Shown in pieces: positions 26,142-34,512 of a DNA stretch of 64,000 nucleotides. Source of the stretch: Kaistia geumhonensis (GTDB lineage Bacteria; Pseudomonadota; Alphaproteobacteria; Rhizobiales; Kaistiaceae). The stretch covers positions 2,542,001 through 2,606,000 of the forward strand of contig NZ_JAUSWJ010000001.1 of the NCBI RefSeq assembly GCF_030815145.1, written 5' to 3'. Every line of letters starts with the position of its first letter. Positions within the stretch are counted from its first letter, which is position 1. The notes under the pieces were generated by a model. That model worked only from the letters and a program-made list of their open reading frames with translations, had not been told where the DNA came from and made no database searches. The translations under genes were made by a program, and so were the position numbers.

Positions 26142-27050
26142 GTGGCCCTCGAAGTTCGATCCATCTTCACCCGCAAGGGCCGCAGCCTGCTGCCCGGCCA
26201 GAGCGCGAAGCTCGTCACCTTCGACCTCGCCAGCGGCGCTCCGACGGTCGTCCTCGAAGCCGACGAGGTGATCGAGGCGCCGAACTGGACGCCGGACGGC
26301 AAATGGCTGATCTTCAATGCCGGCGGCGAGATCTGGCGGATCGCGGCCGAGGGCGGATCGCTGCCCGAGAGGATCGAGACCGGCACCATCCGCGATCTCA
26401 ACAACGACCATGTCCTCTCGCCGGACGGCCAGACGATCTATCTCAGCAACAATGACGGCCATCTCTATGCCGTGGCGATCACCGGCGGCGAGCCGCGCCG
26501 CGTCTCCAACGACCATGCGAGCCCGCATCACTATTACCTGCATGGCATATCGCCCGACGGGCTGACGCTCGCCTATGTGGCCGTCGAGGGGCCGGCAGGG
26601 GCGAAGCGGATCAACCTCTTCACGATCCCCGCCGCCGGCGGACCGGACACGCGGCTCAGCGATGTCGCCTATCCCAATGACGGGCCGGAATATTCGCCCG
26701 ACGGCGCCTGGATCTATTTCAACGCCGAGCGCGCGGCGACCATTCCGGGCCATGCGCAGTGCTTCCGCATGCGCCCGGACGGCACGGGCATCGAGCAGCT
26801 GACCTTCGACGAGAGGGTCAACTGGTTCCCGCATGTCTCCCCAGACGGCAAGGCGGTCGTCTATATCAGCTATCCGCCCGGCACCACGGGGCATCCGGCC
26901 AACAAGGACGTCGTCCTGCGGCTGATGAACCCGGACGGCAGTGGCCAGCGCGATCTCGTTGCCTTCTTCGGTGGCCAGGGCACGATCAACGTCAACAGCT
27001 GGGCACCGGACAGCCGCCGCTTCGCCTATGTCGCCTATCCGACCGGCTAG
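26142..27050 (+). CDS. TolB-like PD40 beta-propeller protein
   Basis: This protein of about 302 aa is made of repeated WD40-like (PD40) blades, each with an SPDG or TPDG turn: NWTPDGKWLIFN, LSPDGQTIYLSN, ISPDGLTLAYV, YSPDGAWIYFN, VSPDGKAVVYIS and WAPDSRRFAYV. It lacks a signal peptide, unlike periplasmic TolB, and lacks the peptidase domain of related propeller proteins. The start is GTG at 26142, preceded by AAGGAG. Such proteins are often found in carbohydrate clusters; their role (sugar binding, lactonase-like or regulatory) is not known. Confidence 0.85.
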   Translation: MALEVRSIFTRKGRSLLPGQSAKLVTFDLASGAPTVVLEADEVIEAPNWTPDGKWLIFNAGGEIWRIAAEGGSLPERIETGTIRDLNNDHVLSPDGQTIYLSNNDGHLYAVAITGGEPRRVSNDHASPHHYYLHGISPDGLTLAYVAVEGPAGAKRINLFTIPAAGGPDTRLSDVAYPNDGPEYSPDGAWIYFNAERAATIPGHAQCFRMRPDGTGIEQLTFDERVNWFPHVSPDGKAVVYISYPPGTTGHPANKDVVLRLMNPDGSGQRDLVAFFGGQGTINVNSWAPDSRRFAYVAYPTG

Positions 27051-27081
27051 GCCGGCACCATTCCCTTCGAAGGAGAGCCCC

Positions 27082-27714
27082 ATGCGCATCGCCGTCCTCG
27101 GAACCGGCCAGGTGGGGAGCGCGCTCGCCGGCAAGCTCGCCGCCCTCCGCCATGACGTCGTCCTCGGCAGCCGCGATCCGGCCAGCGCGCGGGCGCAATC
27201 CGTCGCGTCGGCGGCCGGGGCGCGGGTCGCGTCCTATGCCGAGGCCGCGGCGCATGGCGAGTGGCTGGTGAATGCCCTGCCCGGCGAGGAAGCCATCGGC
27301 ATCCTTTCCGCCTGCGCCGTGGACGGCAAGATCATGGTCGACATCGCGAACTACAACAGCGCCGTCGACCAGCCGATCCTGATCCCGATCGGCGAGGCGA
27401 TCCAGGCGGCGTTCCCGAAGCTGAGGCTCGTCAAGGCGCTGAACAGCGTCAGCGCGCATCTGATGGTCGATCCTGTCGCGCTCGGCCGGCCGCACAGCGT
27501 CTTCGTGGCCAGCAACGACCTGTCGGCGAAGGCGGAGGTGGTGGAGCTTCTGCGAAGCTTCGGCTGGCAGGACATCATCGATCTCGGTCCGCTCGCCGAA
27601 GCGCGGGCCATGGAGCAACTGATCCCGCTCTGGATGGCGCTGGAACGGCGCTTCGGCCATCCCGGCTTCAACCTCGCCGTCATCCGGGAGGATGGTCCGG
27701 CGGGAGGGGCCTGA
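27082..27714 (+). CDS. NADPH-dependent F420 reductase-like NAD(P)-binding protein
   Basis: This 210-aa protein has an N-terminal Rossmann motif, MRIAVLGTGQVGSALAGKL, then VVLGSRDP with an Arg positioned for NADP 2'-phosphate contact, and the KALNSVSAHLMVDP stretch typical of the F420-dependent NADP reductase family. Alphaproteobacterial members usually act as NADP-binding reductases without F420. ATG 27082 has AAGGAGAG upstream. It is the last gene of the plus-strand run and ends just before a terminator hairpin. The substrate is unknown. Confidence 0.82.
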   Translation: MRIAVLGTGQVGSALAGKLAALRHDVVLGSRDPASARAQSVASAAGARVASYAEAAAHGEWLVNALPGEEAIGILSACAVDGKIMVDIANYNSAVDQPILIPIGEAIQAAFPKLRLVKALNSVSAHLMVDPVALGRPHSVFVASNDLSAKAEVVELLRSFGWQDIIDLGPLAEARAMEQLIPLWMALERRFGHPGFNLAVIREDGPAGGA

Positions 27715-27734
27715 GCCTCCAGCCCGCCGGACCT

Positions 27735-27757
27735 GCGCGCCGCCCCCGACGGCGCGC
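27735..27757. terminator. Terminator hairpin between convergent genes
   Basis: GCGCGCCG (27735-27742) pairs perfectly with CGGCGCGC (27750-27757) around a 7-nt loop, and CTTTTC follows 5 nt later on the plus strand. It lies between the convergent F420-reductase-like and DUF1254 genes and could serve both. Confidence 0.6.
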
Positions 27758-29184
27758 TATACCTTTTCGACCTTCGGGATCGCCCAGGTCGCATTGATGA
27801 TCGACGGCGAACTTTCCGTCGGCCAGTAGAGCCGCAGCATGAGGTGGAACTTGCCCTTGGGCGCGGGAAGCCAGTTGGCCTCCTTGTCGGCGCCGGGGCT
27901 CTCGTTCTGGATGTAGATGGTCAGCGATCCGTCCTCGCCATAGACGGGATTGGTGCGGATGCTCATCGAATAGCGGTTGATCGGATTGGCGACGAAAAAC
28001 AGCTGCTCGTCATACATGGTCAGCGACCAGAACCCCTGGACGGGCGGCAGCTGGCCCTTCGGGAAGCGCAAGACATAGCGATGCTCGCCGCTGTAGTTCT
28101 CGAGCGCATTCGGCTTCAGCGAGGTCGGGTAGATGGCATCCTGCGGCCGGTTTGCGCCGAGGCCGATGGCGGTGACCAGCGCGCGCTGCAGATAGTCGGT
28201 GCCGTAGATGCCGGCCTTGGTGGTGAAGGACCAGCCGTTCTCGCGCGTGATGTCGCCGTCCGAATCGACGAAATGCAGCATGATCTTGTCGTAGCCGACC
28301 GAGGGAATGCGGCGATCGGCGCGCTTGTCGAGCTTCGAGGCATCGAACCGGCCGGGCGCGAGGCCGATCGTCGCGAAACGCTCCATCGCCGGCGCATCGG
28401 CGGCGGCGGGCGGGTTGCGCTTCATGAGCTCGGCGAGCAGCGTGAAATAGTCGGCCGCCGGGAGGGCGTTGACCTGGTCGCGGGTCGGCGTCTTCATGTC
28501 GATCGCGGGATCGACCTTGCCGGCGGGCGGCGTCCATTCCTTGCCCCAGCTGCTGAGCGGCTGGAGCTTGAAGGCGTCCTGCAGCGCATGGACGGCGGCA
28601 TAGTCCTCCGGCGTGCCGGTGCAGTAGATGCGCCCGAGCAGCCAGACCATGCTTGTCGGCGACTTGAGCTCGGTCATGCCCTCGGGCACCGTCCCGCTCC
28701 AGCCCGGCCCGGTGACGAGGAAGGTCTTCGCGGCGCCGCCGGTGGTGCGCTTGCCAGGCACCTCGAAGACGTCGGTCCAGCCCGAGAGCAGCGGCAGCAG
28801 GAAGTAGCGATCGCCCATATCGGGCTGCGCCAGCACCCAGGGCTCGTCGCCGACATCGAACCAGGCGGTCGTGTAGAGCGTGTCCGCATTCGGCGCGGTG
28901 ACGTCGCGGAAGCTGGCATCGGGATATTCGCGCAGCTTGATGAGGGCGCCCATCGGACCGCGGGTCCCCTCCCCGGCCGCCACATTGGTCATGATGCGGC
29001 GGGTATATTCCATCGTGACAAGCGGATAGCCGTAGACATAGGCATCGACCGCCGTCCGGAACTCGTCCGTGCCCTCGACGAGATCCGCCAGCGGCCCCTC
29101 GAAGGCGAGCGCATGGCCAGTTCCGGCCGCAAGCGCCAGCAGACTGGCTCCACCGAGACCGAAGCCGCGTCGGGTGAGGTTCAT
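27757..29184 (-). CDS. DUF1254/DUF1214 domain protein, Tat-exported
   Basis: This 475-aa protein starts with a twin-arginine signal (NLTRRGFGLGGASLLALAAG). DUF1254 follows (DAYVYGYPLVTMEYTRRIM ... PNADTLYTTAWFDVGDEPWVL), and the C-terminal DUF1214 contains FWSLTMYDEQLFFVANPINRYS and WLPAPKGKFHLMLRLYWP. The biochemical function of these paired domains is not established. ATG 29184 has GGAG upstream; a longer frame to 29427 crosses the regulatory region. It is divergent from an AraC-type regulator that may control it. Confidence 0.88.
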   Translation of the reverse strand: MNLTRRGFGLGGASLLALAAGTGHALAFEGPLADLVEGTDEFRTAVDAYVYGYPLVTMEYTRRIMTNVAAGEGTRGPMGALIKLREYPDASFRDVTAPNADTLYTTAWFDVGDEPWVLAQPDMGDRYFLLPLLSGWTDVFEVPGKRTTGGAAKTFLVTGPGWSGTVPEGMTELKSPTSMVWLLGRIYCTGTPEDYAAVHALQDAFKLQPLSSWGKEWTPPAGKVDPAIDMKTPTRDQVNALPAADYFTLLAELMKRNPPAAADAPAMERFATIGLAPGRFDASKLDKRADRRIPSVGYDKIMLHFVDSDGDITRENGWSFTTKAGIYGTDYLQRALVTAIGLGANRPQDAIYPTSLKPNALENYSGEHRYVLRFPKGQLPPVQGFWSLTMYDEQLFFVANPINRYSMSIRTNPVYGEDGSLTIYIQNESPGADKEANWLPAPKGKFHLMLRLYWPTESSPSIINATWAIPKVEKV

Positions 29185-29263
29185 GGCGATCTCCGCTATG
29201 GTGACGAAAGGGCCGGCACGATAGCGTCCCGGCCGGATCGCCGTTTCGGTTGAAAGGTCAAAC

Positions 29264-30298
29264 TTGAGCGAAACCGTCGTGAACCCCGAGGCAACGCAGC
29301 GGATCGGAGTCGCAGCCGAGCTGCCGGACCTCCTGGCCGGCTTCGGCGTGGACGTCCCGGCGCTGTTCGCCGCCTTCGGCCTCGACCCCGGCGCGTTCGA
29401 GCCGGACAGGCGCCTTCCCTTCCGCATCGTCCTCCCGCTGCTCGACCGCGCCGCCGCGCTCTCGGGCTGCGAGCATCTCGGCGTGCTCTGCGGCCTTCGC
29501 TTCCGGCTCGACCATCACGGACGGGTCGGCGCCTTGATGAAGAGCTGCGCGACGCTCAGGCAGGCGCTCGAGGATTTCGTGACCTGGCAGCCGGGCTATT
29601 CCAGCGGCGCGATCGTCTATCTGCATCGCCGGGGACCGGACAACGCCTTCGGCTATGGCTGCTATGCTGGGACGGCACCGGGCACACGCGTCCTCTACGA
29701 CATCATCCTCGGCGTCGGCATCCGCATGGTGCGCGAACTGACCGGCACACGCGCCGATGCGCTCGAGTTCCACCTCTCGCATCGTCCACCGGCCGACCCG
29801 GCGATCTATGCCCGGCTGCTCGGAGCGCCCGTGCGCTTCAACCGCCATGAGACCTGCATGATCCTCGACGATGCGGTGCTCGATACCCGCCTGCCCGGAT
29901 CGGATCCGGCGGCGCGGCGGCGGATGCTCGACCTGGCCCGCCAGGACGGCCGCTGGGCCGGCGCGAGCTTCTCGATGCGGGTGCGCCACGAATTGCGGCG
30001 CGCGCTCGTCGCCGAGGAACCGCTGATGACGCAGGTCGCCGGCGAGATCGGCATCAGCGCGCGGACGCTGCGGCGCCGTCTCGAAGAGGAAGGAACGACC
30101 TTCGAGGCGCTGCGCGACGAGGTGCGGCGCGCCGTCGCCCGCGAACTGCTGGAACTCACCGACATTCCCCTCGGCGAGATCGCCACCATCCTCGGCTTCG
30201 CCTCGCCGGGCGTCTTCTCCGAGGCGTTCCGGCGGGCCGCGGGCACGACGCCGTCTCACTGGCGCAGGGAGCGCCGCCCCGCCGCCGCGCCGGCCTGA
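29264..30298 (+). CDS. AraC family transcriptional regulator (arabinose-binding-like N-terminal domain)
   Basis: This 344-aa regulator has an N-terminal ligand-binding region of the AraC-bind type (ELPDLLAGFGVDVPALFAAFGLD ... LGVLCGLRFRLDHHGRVGAL). The C-terminal double HTH includes GEIGISARTLRRRLEEEGTTF and the second-helix block IATILGFASPGVFSEAFRRAAGTTPSHWR. The start is taken as TTG 29264 with GAAAGG upstream; GTG 29279 is the in-frame alternative. Its divergence from the DUF1254 gene, separated by 79 bp, suggests it regulates that gene and itself. Confidence 0.9.
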   Translation: MSETVVNPEATQRIGVAAELPDLLAGFGVDVPALFAAFGLDPGAFEPDRRLPFRIVLPLLDRAAALSGCEHLGVLCGLRFRLDHHGRVGALMKSCATLRQALEDFVTWQPGYSSGAIVYLHRRGPDNAFGYGCYAGTAPGTRVLYDIILGVGIRMVRELTGTRADALEFHLSHRPPADPAIYARLLGAPVRFNRHETCMILDDAVLDTRLPGSDPAARRRMLDLARQDGRWAGASFSMRVRHELRRALVAEEPLMTQVAGEIGISARTLRRRLEEEGTTFEALRDEVRRAVARELLELTDIPLGEIATILGFASPGVFSEAFRRAAGTTPSHWRRERRPAAAPA

Positions 30299-30345
30299 AC
30301 CACAACCGCGGCCCGGACGTATAAGCTCCATCGAAGGGAGCGAAC

Positions 30346-31083
30346 ATGGCCGCGGCGGATCCCAGTCACATCCTCATCTATGGCGGCACGGGCGGGATCG
30401 GCTCGGCTCTCGCGCGGCGGCTCGCCGCCGAGGGACACCGCTTGCATCTCGTCGGACGCGATGCCGACCGGCTGGCTGGCCTCGCCGCCGCCACCGGCGC
30501 GACCTGGACGGCGGGCGACGTTCGCGACGCGGCACTGTTCGAGCGCGTCAGCGAGGAAGCGGGCACGACGATCGACGGGCTCGCCTATCTGGTCGGCACG
30601 ATCAATCTCAAGCCGCTCGGCCGCATCGGTGCCGAGGAGGCGCTGGACGATTTCCGCGTCAACGCGCTCGGCGCCATGCTGGCGGTCAAGGCGGCGCTGC
30701 CCGCACTGAAGCGCTCGAGCGCGGCCTCGGTGCTCCTGGTCTCGAGCATAGCCGCCCGCCAGGGCTTCTCCGCCCATGCTTCCGTCGGCATGGCGAAGGC
30801 GGCGGTCGAGGGCCTGACACTGTCGCTCGCTGCCGAACTCGCGCCCCGCATCCGCGTCAATTGCATTGCGCCGTCGCTGGTGCGCACCCCGCTCGCCGCT
30901 CCTCTCACGCAGTCCGAGAGCATGGCGGCCGCGATCGCGCAGCTCCACCCCATGCAGCGGCTCGGCGAGGCGGAGGATGTCGCGAGCCTCGCGGCGTTCC
31001 TGCTGTCGCCGGAGGCGGCGTGGATGACCGGACAGGTGATCGGCGTCGATGGCGGCCGCTCCACGCTGCGCGCGAAGGGCTGA
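30346..31083 (+). CDS. SDR family protein with atypical active site
   Basis: This 245-aa Rossmann-fold protein has the cofactor motif ILIYGGTGGIGSALA and the C-terminal family block GQVIGVDGGRS. The serine block VLLVSSIAA is present, but the usual YxxxK is replaced: the segment reads HASVGMAKAAVEG, with Val at the Tyr position and the Lys kept. Classical SDR chemistry is therefore doubtful; it may bind cofactor, work by another residue, or act on a different substrate. It is the first of three tightly spaced genes with DUF2256 and the FeS-photolyase, suggesting a role linked to light or DNA repair. Confidence 0.85.
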   Translation: MAAADPSHILIYGGTGGIGSALARRLAAEGHRLHLVGRDADRLAGLAAATGATWTAGDVRDAALFERVSEEAGTTIDGLAYLVGTINLKPLGRIGAEEALDDFRVNALGAMLAVKAALPALKRSSAASVLLVSSIAARQGFSAHASVGMAKAAVEGLTLSLAAELAPRIRVNCIAPSLVRTPLAAPLTQSESMAAAIAQLHPMQRLGEAEDVASLAAFLLSPEAAWMTGQVIGVDGGRSTLRAKG

Positions 31084-31087
31084 GCGC

Positions 31088-31261
31088 ATGCCGCCGTTGC
31101 GCCGCAAGGGCGATCTGCCGGTGAAGACCTGCACCGTCTGCGCGCGGCCCTTCGCGTGGCGCAAGCGCTGGTCGCGGGTGTGGGACACGATCGAGACCTG
31201 TTCGGACCGCTGCCGCGAGGAAGCACGCCGCCGCAGGAGGGCGAGCGGCCGTGGCGAGTGA
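31088..31261 (+). CDS. DUF2256 small zinc-ribbon-like protein
   Basis: This 57-aa basic protein has two cysteine pairs, TCTVCARPFAWRKRW and ETCSDRCREEARRRR, as in DUF2256. It starts 4 nt after the SDR stop, and its end overlaps the photolyase start by 11 nt. DUF2256 genes commonly accompany cryptochrome/photolyase genes. Function is unknown; the Cys pairs suggest metal binding. Confidence 0.85.
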   Translation: MPPLRRKGDLPVKTCTVCARPFAWRKRWSRVWDTIETCSDRCREEARRRRRASGRGE

Positions 31262-32846
31262 GGGCATCCGCAACCTCGTCCTGCTGCTCGGCGATCAGCT
31301 GACCCGCGGCATCAGCGCGCTGCAAGGCTTCGATCCGGAGCGCGACCGCATCCTGATGGCCGAGCTCGCGGAGGAGACGAGCTATGTGCCGCATCATGTG
31401 CAGAAGATCGTGCTGGTGCTCTCGGCGATGCGCCACTTCGCCGAGGAACTGCGCAACGAGGGCCTGCCGCTCGATTATGTCGCCCTGGAGGACGACGGCA
31501 ACAGCGGCTCCTTCACCGGCGAACTCGCCCGTGCGGTGAAGCGTCTCGACCCCGAGCGGATCATCGTCACCGAGCCCGGAGAGTGGCGGCTGCGCGAGGT
31601 CATGGAGGGGTGGACGGAGCGGTTCGCGCGGCCGGTCGAGATCCGGCCCGATACGCGCTTCTTCGCCAGCCGCGAGCGGTTCGCTTCATGGGCGAAGGGG
31701 CGCCGCTCCTTCAGGATGGAACATTTCTACCGCGAGATGCGGCGCGAGACGGGCATCCTGATGGAGGGCGAAACACCGTCCGGCGGACGCTGGAACTTCG
31801 ATGCCGAGAATCGCAAGGCGCTGCCGAAGGGCGAGCGCGTGCCACGCCGCCACCGCGTCGAGCCGGACGCGGTCACGCGCGCCGTCATCGACATGGTGCG
31901 CCGCCGCTTTCCCGACAATTTCGGCGATCTCGACGGTTTCGGCTGGGCCGTGACGCGGAAGGATGCGCTCGACGCGCTCGATCGCTTCGTCGCCGAGCTG
32001 CTGCCGCGCTTCGGCGATTATCAGGATGCGATGAAGCGCGGTGCGCCCTTCCTCTTCCACGCCGTGCTCTCGCCCTATCTCAATATCGGCCTCTTGACGG
32101 CCGGAGAGGTCTGCACCGCCGCCGAAACCGCCTGGCGCGACGGCCGCGCGCCGCTCAACGCCGTCGAGGGCTTCGTCCGCCAGATCCTCGGCTGGCGGGA
32201 ATATGTCCGCGGCGTCTACTGGCTGCGCATGCCGGACTATCCCGAGAGCAACGTCCTGGGCGCGGACCGTCCTCTGCCGGACTTCTACTGGACGGGCGAG
32301 ACCGACATGGCCTGCATGGCCGAGGCGGTCGCGGCGACGCGGCGCCACGCCTATGCGCATCACATCCAGCGCCTGATGGTGACCGGAAACTTCGCGCTGC
32401 TCGCCGGCATCCGCCCCGCCGAGGTCGAGGCGTGGTATCTCGTCGTCTATGCCGATGCGTTCGAATGGGTCGAACTGCCGAATGTCCACGGCATGGCATT
32501 GTTCGCCGATGGCGGGCTGCTCGCGTCGAAGCCCTATGCCGCCTCGGGGGCCTATATCGACCGCATGTCGGACTACTGCGCCGGCTGCGCCTATGATCCG
32601 AGGGCGAAGACCGGCGCGAAGGCCTGCCCGTTCAATGTGCTCTACTGGCGCTTCCTGAGCGTCAACCGCGACCGCCTCGCCGGCAACCCGCGTATGGCGA
32701 TGCCCTATCGGACGCTGGACGCGATGGAGGCGGGCCAGCGCGCAGAAGTCCTCCGCGCCGCCGAGGCGTGGCTGGAAAAGCTCGATGCCGCCGGCTCGAC
32801 CTATGCCGCCCCCCGTCAGGCCGAGCAGGGCGATCTTTTCGGCTGA
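31251..32846 (+). CDS. phrB: FeS-containing bacterial cryptochrome/photolyase (PhrB type)
   Basis: This 531-aa flavoprotein is a (6-4) photolyase-like enzyme. The N-terminal antenna domain starts NLVLLLGDQLTRGISAL. The C-terminal FAD domain has GWREYVRGVYW, YAHHIQRLMVTGNFALL and DAFEWVELPNVHGMALF. The four [4Fe-4S] ligands are visible at Cys355, Cys443, Cys446 and Cys459, spaced exactly as in Agrobacterium PhrB (350, 438, 441, 454). Start is GTG 31251, inside the DUF2256 gene. Expected function is light-driven repair of (6-4) photoproducts or photoreception, with a lumazine-type antenna. Confidence 0.93.
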   Translation: MASEGIRNLVLLLGDQLTRGISALQGFDPERDRILMAELAEETSYVPHHVQKIVLVLSAMRHFAEELRNEGLPLDYVALEDDGNSGSFTGELARAVKRLDPERIIVTEPGEWRLREVMEGWTERFARPVEIRPDTRFFASRERFASWAKGRRSFRMEHFYREMRRETGILMEGETPSGGRWNFDAENRKALPKGERVPRRHRVEPDAVTRAVIDMVRRRFPDNFGDLDGFGWAVTRKDALDALDRFVAELLPRFGDYQDAMKRGAPFLFHAVLSPYLNIGLLTAGEVCTAAETAWRDGRAPLNAVEGFVRQILGWREYVRGVYWLRMPDYPESNVLGADRPLPDFYWTGETDMACMAEAVAATRRHAYAHHIQRLMVTGNFALLAGIRPAEVEAWYLVVYADAFEWVELPNVHGMALFADGGLLASKPYAASGAYIDRMSDYCAGCAYDPRAKTGAKACPFNVLYWRFLSVNRDRLAGNPRMAMPYRTLDAMEAGQRAEVLRAAEAWLEKLDAAGSTYAAPRQAEQGDLFG

Positions 32847-32932
32847 ACCGGGCATGCGCCGAGGCGACTTCAACCGTGATTTGCGCCCTTGCCTTGATTG
32901 ACTTCCGACGCGCGAGCGGCAGTAGATGAGCA

Positions 32933-34300
32933 ATGGACCTCAAACACACATTTGGCTGGGTGCCGGAGCAGAGACGGCGGCGCCGGGTGCAGCTTTTGCT
33001 GCTGTTTGGCAGTCTCGTGGTCCTGCTGCTCGGCATTGGATGGGGGATCCTCTATATTTTTCAAGACAGGTGGCTGCTCGCTGCCTTGCATCTTTCTCTG
33101 GCTTCGCTTTCAATTCCGGTCCTCTCGCTGGTTTGGAAGCATAAGCTGCGTACAGCGACGATCGTATTGGCGCATGGACTTTTGTTCATGGTCATACTTC
33201 TCTGCATGCTCGATGTACCTGTCGGAGACATTCCCCGATCCACGCATATGTATTTCCTTCCCATCGCAGCCGGATTGTTCTTTATCCTTGAAAAGGACAA
33301 GTTATACCTAAGGATTTTTATCCCGTTTTTGTATGCCGTAGCCTTTCTGGTCTTCGCGTCGACGGATGTCGGCTTTCTCGATCCGGATCTGACGGCGCCC
33401 ATGGATGTCCGTGCTCCCGGCGTGTGGATCAACAACGTCACGGCCGTAATCTCTCTGTTCGTCGTACTGGCTTTGATGCAGGCTGATTTCGCGGCGCGCC
33501 ATGCCCTCGAACGCGAGATGCGCAAGTCATTGGCGCGCGGTGATTTTCGCCTTTATTACCAGCCTCAGATCGATAATTCCGGCAATGTGTTCGGCGTGGA
33601 GGCGTTGCTCCGTTGGCAGCATCCGCAGCAGGGCATGATCTCGCCGCAGACGTTTATCGGGCTTGCCGAGGAGACGGGCCTGATCCTGCCGCTCGGCGAA
33701 TGGGTGATCAAGACGGCTTGCGCGCAGCTCGTCGCCTGGGCCGACAATCCGGCCGTCGCGCACCTCACCATGTCGGTGAACATCAGCGCCTCGCAGTTCA
33801 GGCAGCCCGACTTCGTACAGCTCGTCACCGAGATCGTGCGGCGAAGCGCCGTCCGGCCCGCGAAGTTGAAGCTTGAACTGACGGAGGGCGTTCTGGTCCG
33901 GGACATCGATGGCGTCGCCAACCGGATGCACGCCCTGCGCAGGCTTGGAATCTCCTGGTCGATCGACGATTTCGGAACTGGCTTCTCCTCGCTCAATGTC
34001 CTCAAGCGCCTTCCCTTCGACCAGATCAAGATCGACCAGACCTTCGTTCGGGACGTCCTGCGGGACGAGCGCGATCAGGGCATTGTCCGGGCAGTGATCG
34101 ACCTTGGCCGGAGCCTCGGCATGACGCTGATCGCCGAGGGCGTCGAGACCGAAGAACAGCGGGAGTGGCTCGGCGCATGCGGGTGCGAGGCCTATCAGGG
34201 CTATCTGTTCAGCAAGCCGGTCCCGGCCGATGACCTCGTCGCGTGGATTTCGTCACGTTCCGGACGCCTGGAGCTTCGACCAGTCCACGCCGCCGGCTGA
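32933..34300 (+). CDS. Membrane-anchored EAL domain c-di-GMP phosphodiesterase
   Basis: This 455-aa protein has an N-terminal membrane sensor region with about six hydrophobic segments (residues ~18-184), followed by a full EAL domain. Catalytic motifs are intact: EAL at 223-225, NIS with Asn283, LELTEG, DDFGTGFSS starting at 345, KID with Lys366, and AEGVE with Glu402. Active hydrolysis of cyclic-di-GMP is therefore likely. There is no GGDEF domain. The membrane half is visibly lower in GC and uses codons rare elsewhere in the window (TTA, many TTT), while the EAL half matches the genome. This suggests a domain swap or transfer. Confidence 0.92.
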   Translation: MDLKHTFGWVPEQRRRRRVQLLLLFGSLVVLLLGIGWGILYIFQDRWLLAALHLSLASLSIPVLSLVWKHKLRTATIVLAHGLLFMVILLCMLDVPVGDIPRSTHMYFLPIAAGLFFILEKDKLYLRIFIPFLYAVAFLVFASTDVGFLDPDLTAPMDVRAPGVWINNVTAVISLFVVLALMQADFAARHALEREMRKSLARGDFRLYYQPQIDNSGNVFGVEALLRWQHPQQGMISPQTFIGLAEETGLILPLGEWVIKTACAQLVAWADNPAVAHLTMSVNISASQFRQPDFVQLVTEIVRRSAVRPAKLKLELTEGVLVRDIDGVANRMHALRRLGISWSIDDFGTGFSSLNVLKRLPFDQIKIDQTFVRDVLRDERDQGIVRAVIDLGRSLGMTLIAEGVETEEQREWLGACGCEAYQGYLFSKPVPADDLVAWISSRSGRLELRPVHAAG

Positions 34301-34469
34301 TCCGAACAAATTGGCACACGCGCGACGAACAGGCGACAACCAGCGGTCGCTGCGCAATCGCGTTCCCGAATTCGGTCAAATCTGGAATGTGGTTCTCTGA
34401 ATCGCCATCGCAACGCACGGCCATGCGTGGACGACCGCCTTCGGCATGAGCAGACTAGCTCAATCTTCA

Positions 34470-34486
34470 GGCACCCGCGGGGTGCC
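34470..34486 (+). promoter_or_regulatory. Leader hairpin ahead of the importer/methylthioribose kinase operon
   Basis: GGCACCC (34470-34476) pairs with GGGTGCC (34480-34486) around a 3-nt loop, 26 nt before the binding-protein ATG and just ahead of its GGGGAGAG ribosome binding site. It could influence translation or mark a transcript end. I could not fit a known SAM riboswitch to this leader. Confidence 0.4.
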
Positions 34487-34512
34487 CGGTCGCTTACGGG
34501 GAGAGTTCCAGA

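Noticed and set aside
34301-34512. SAM-type riboswitch ahead of the mtn-linked operon
   Set aside because: I looked for the conserved SAM-II pseudoknot bases and did not find them. Only a short hairpin is visible.
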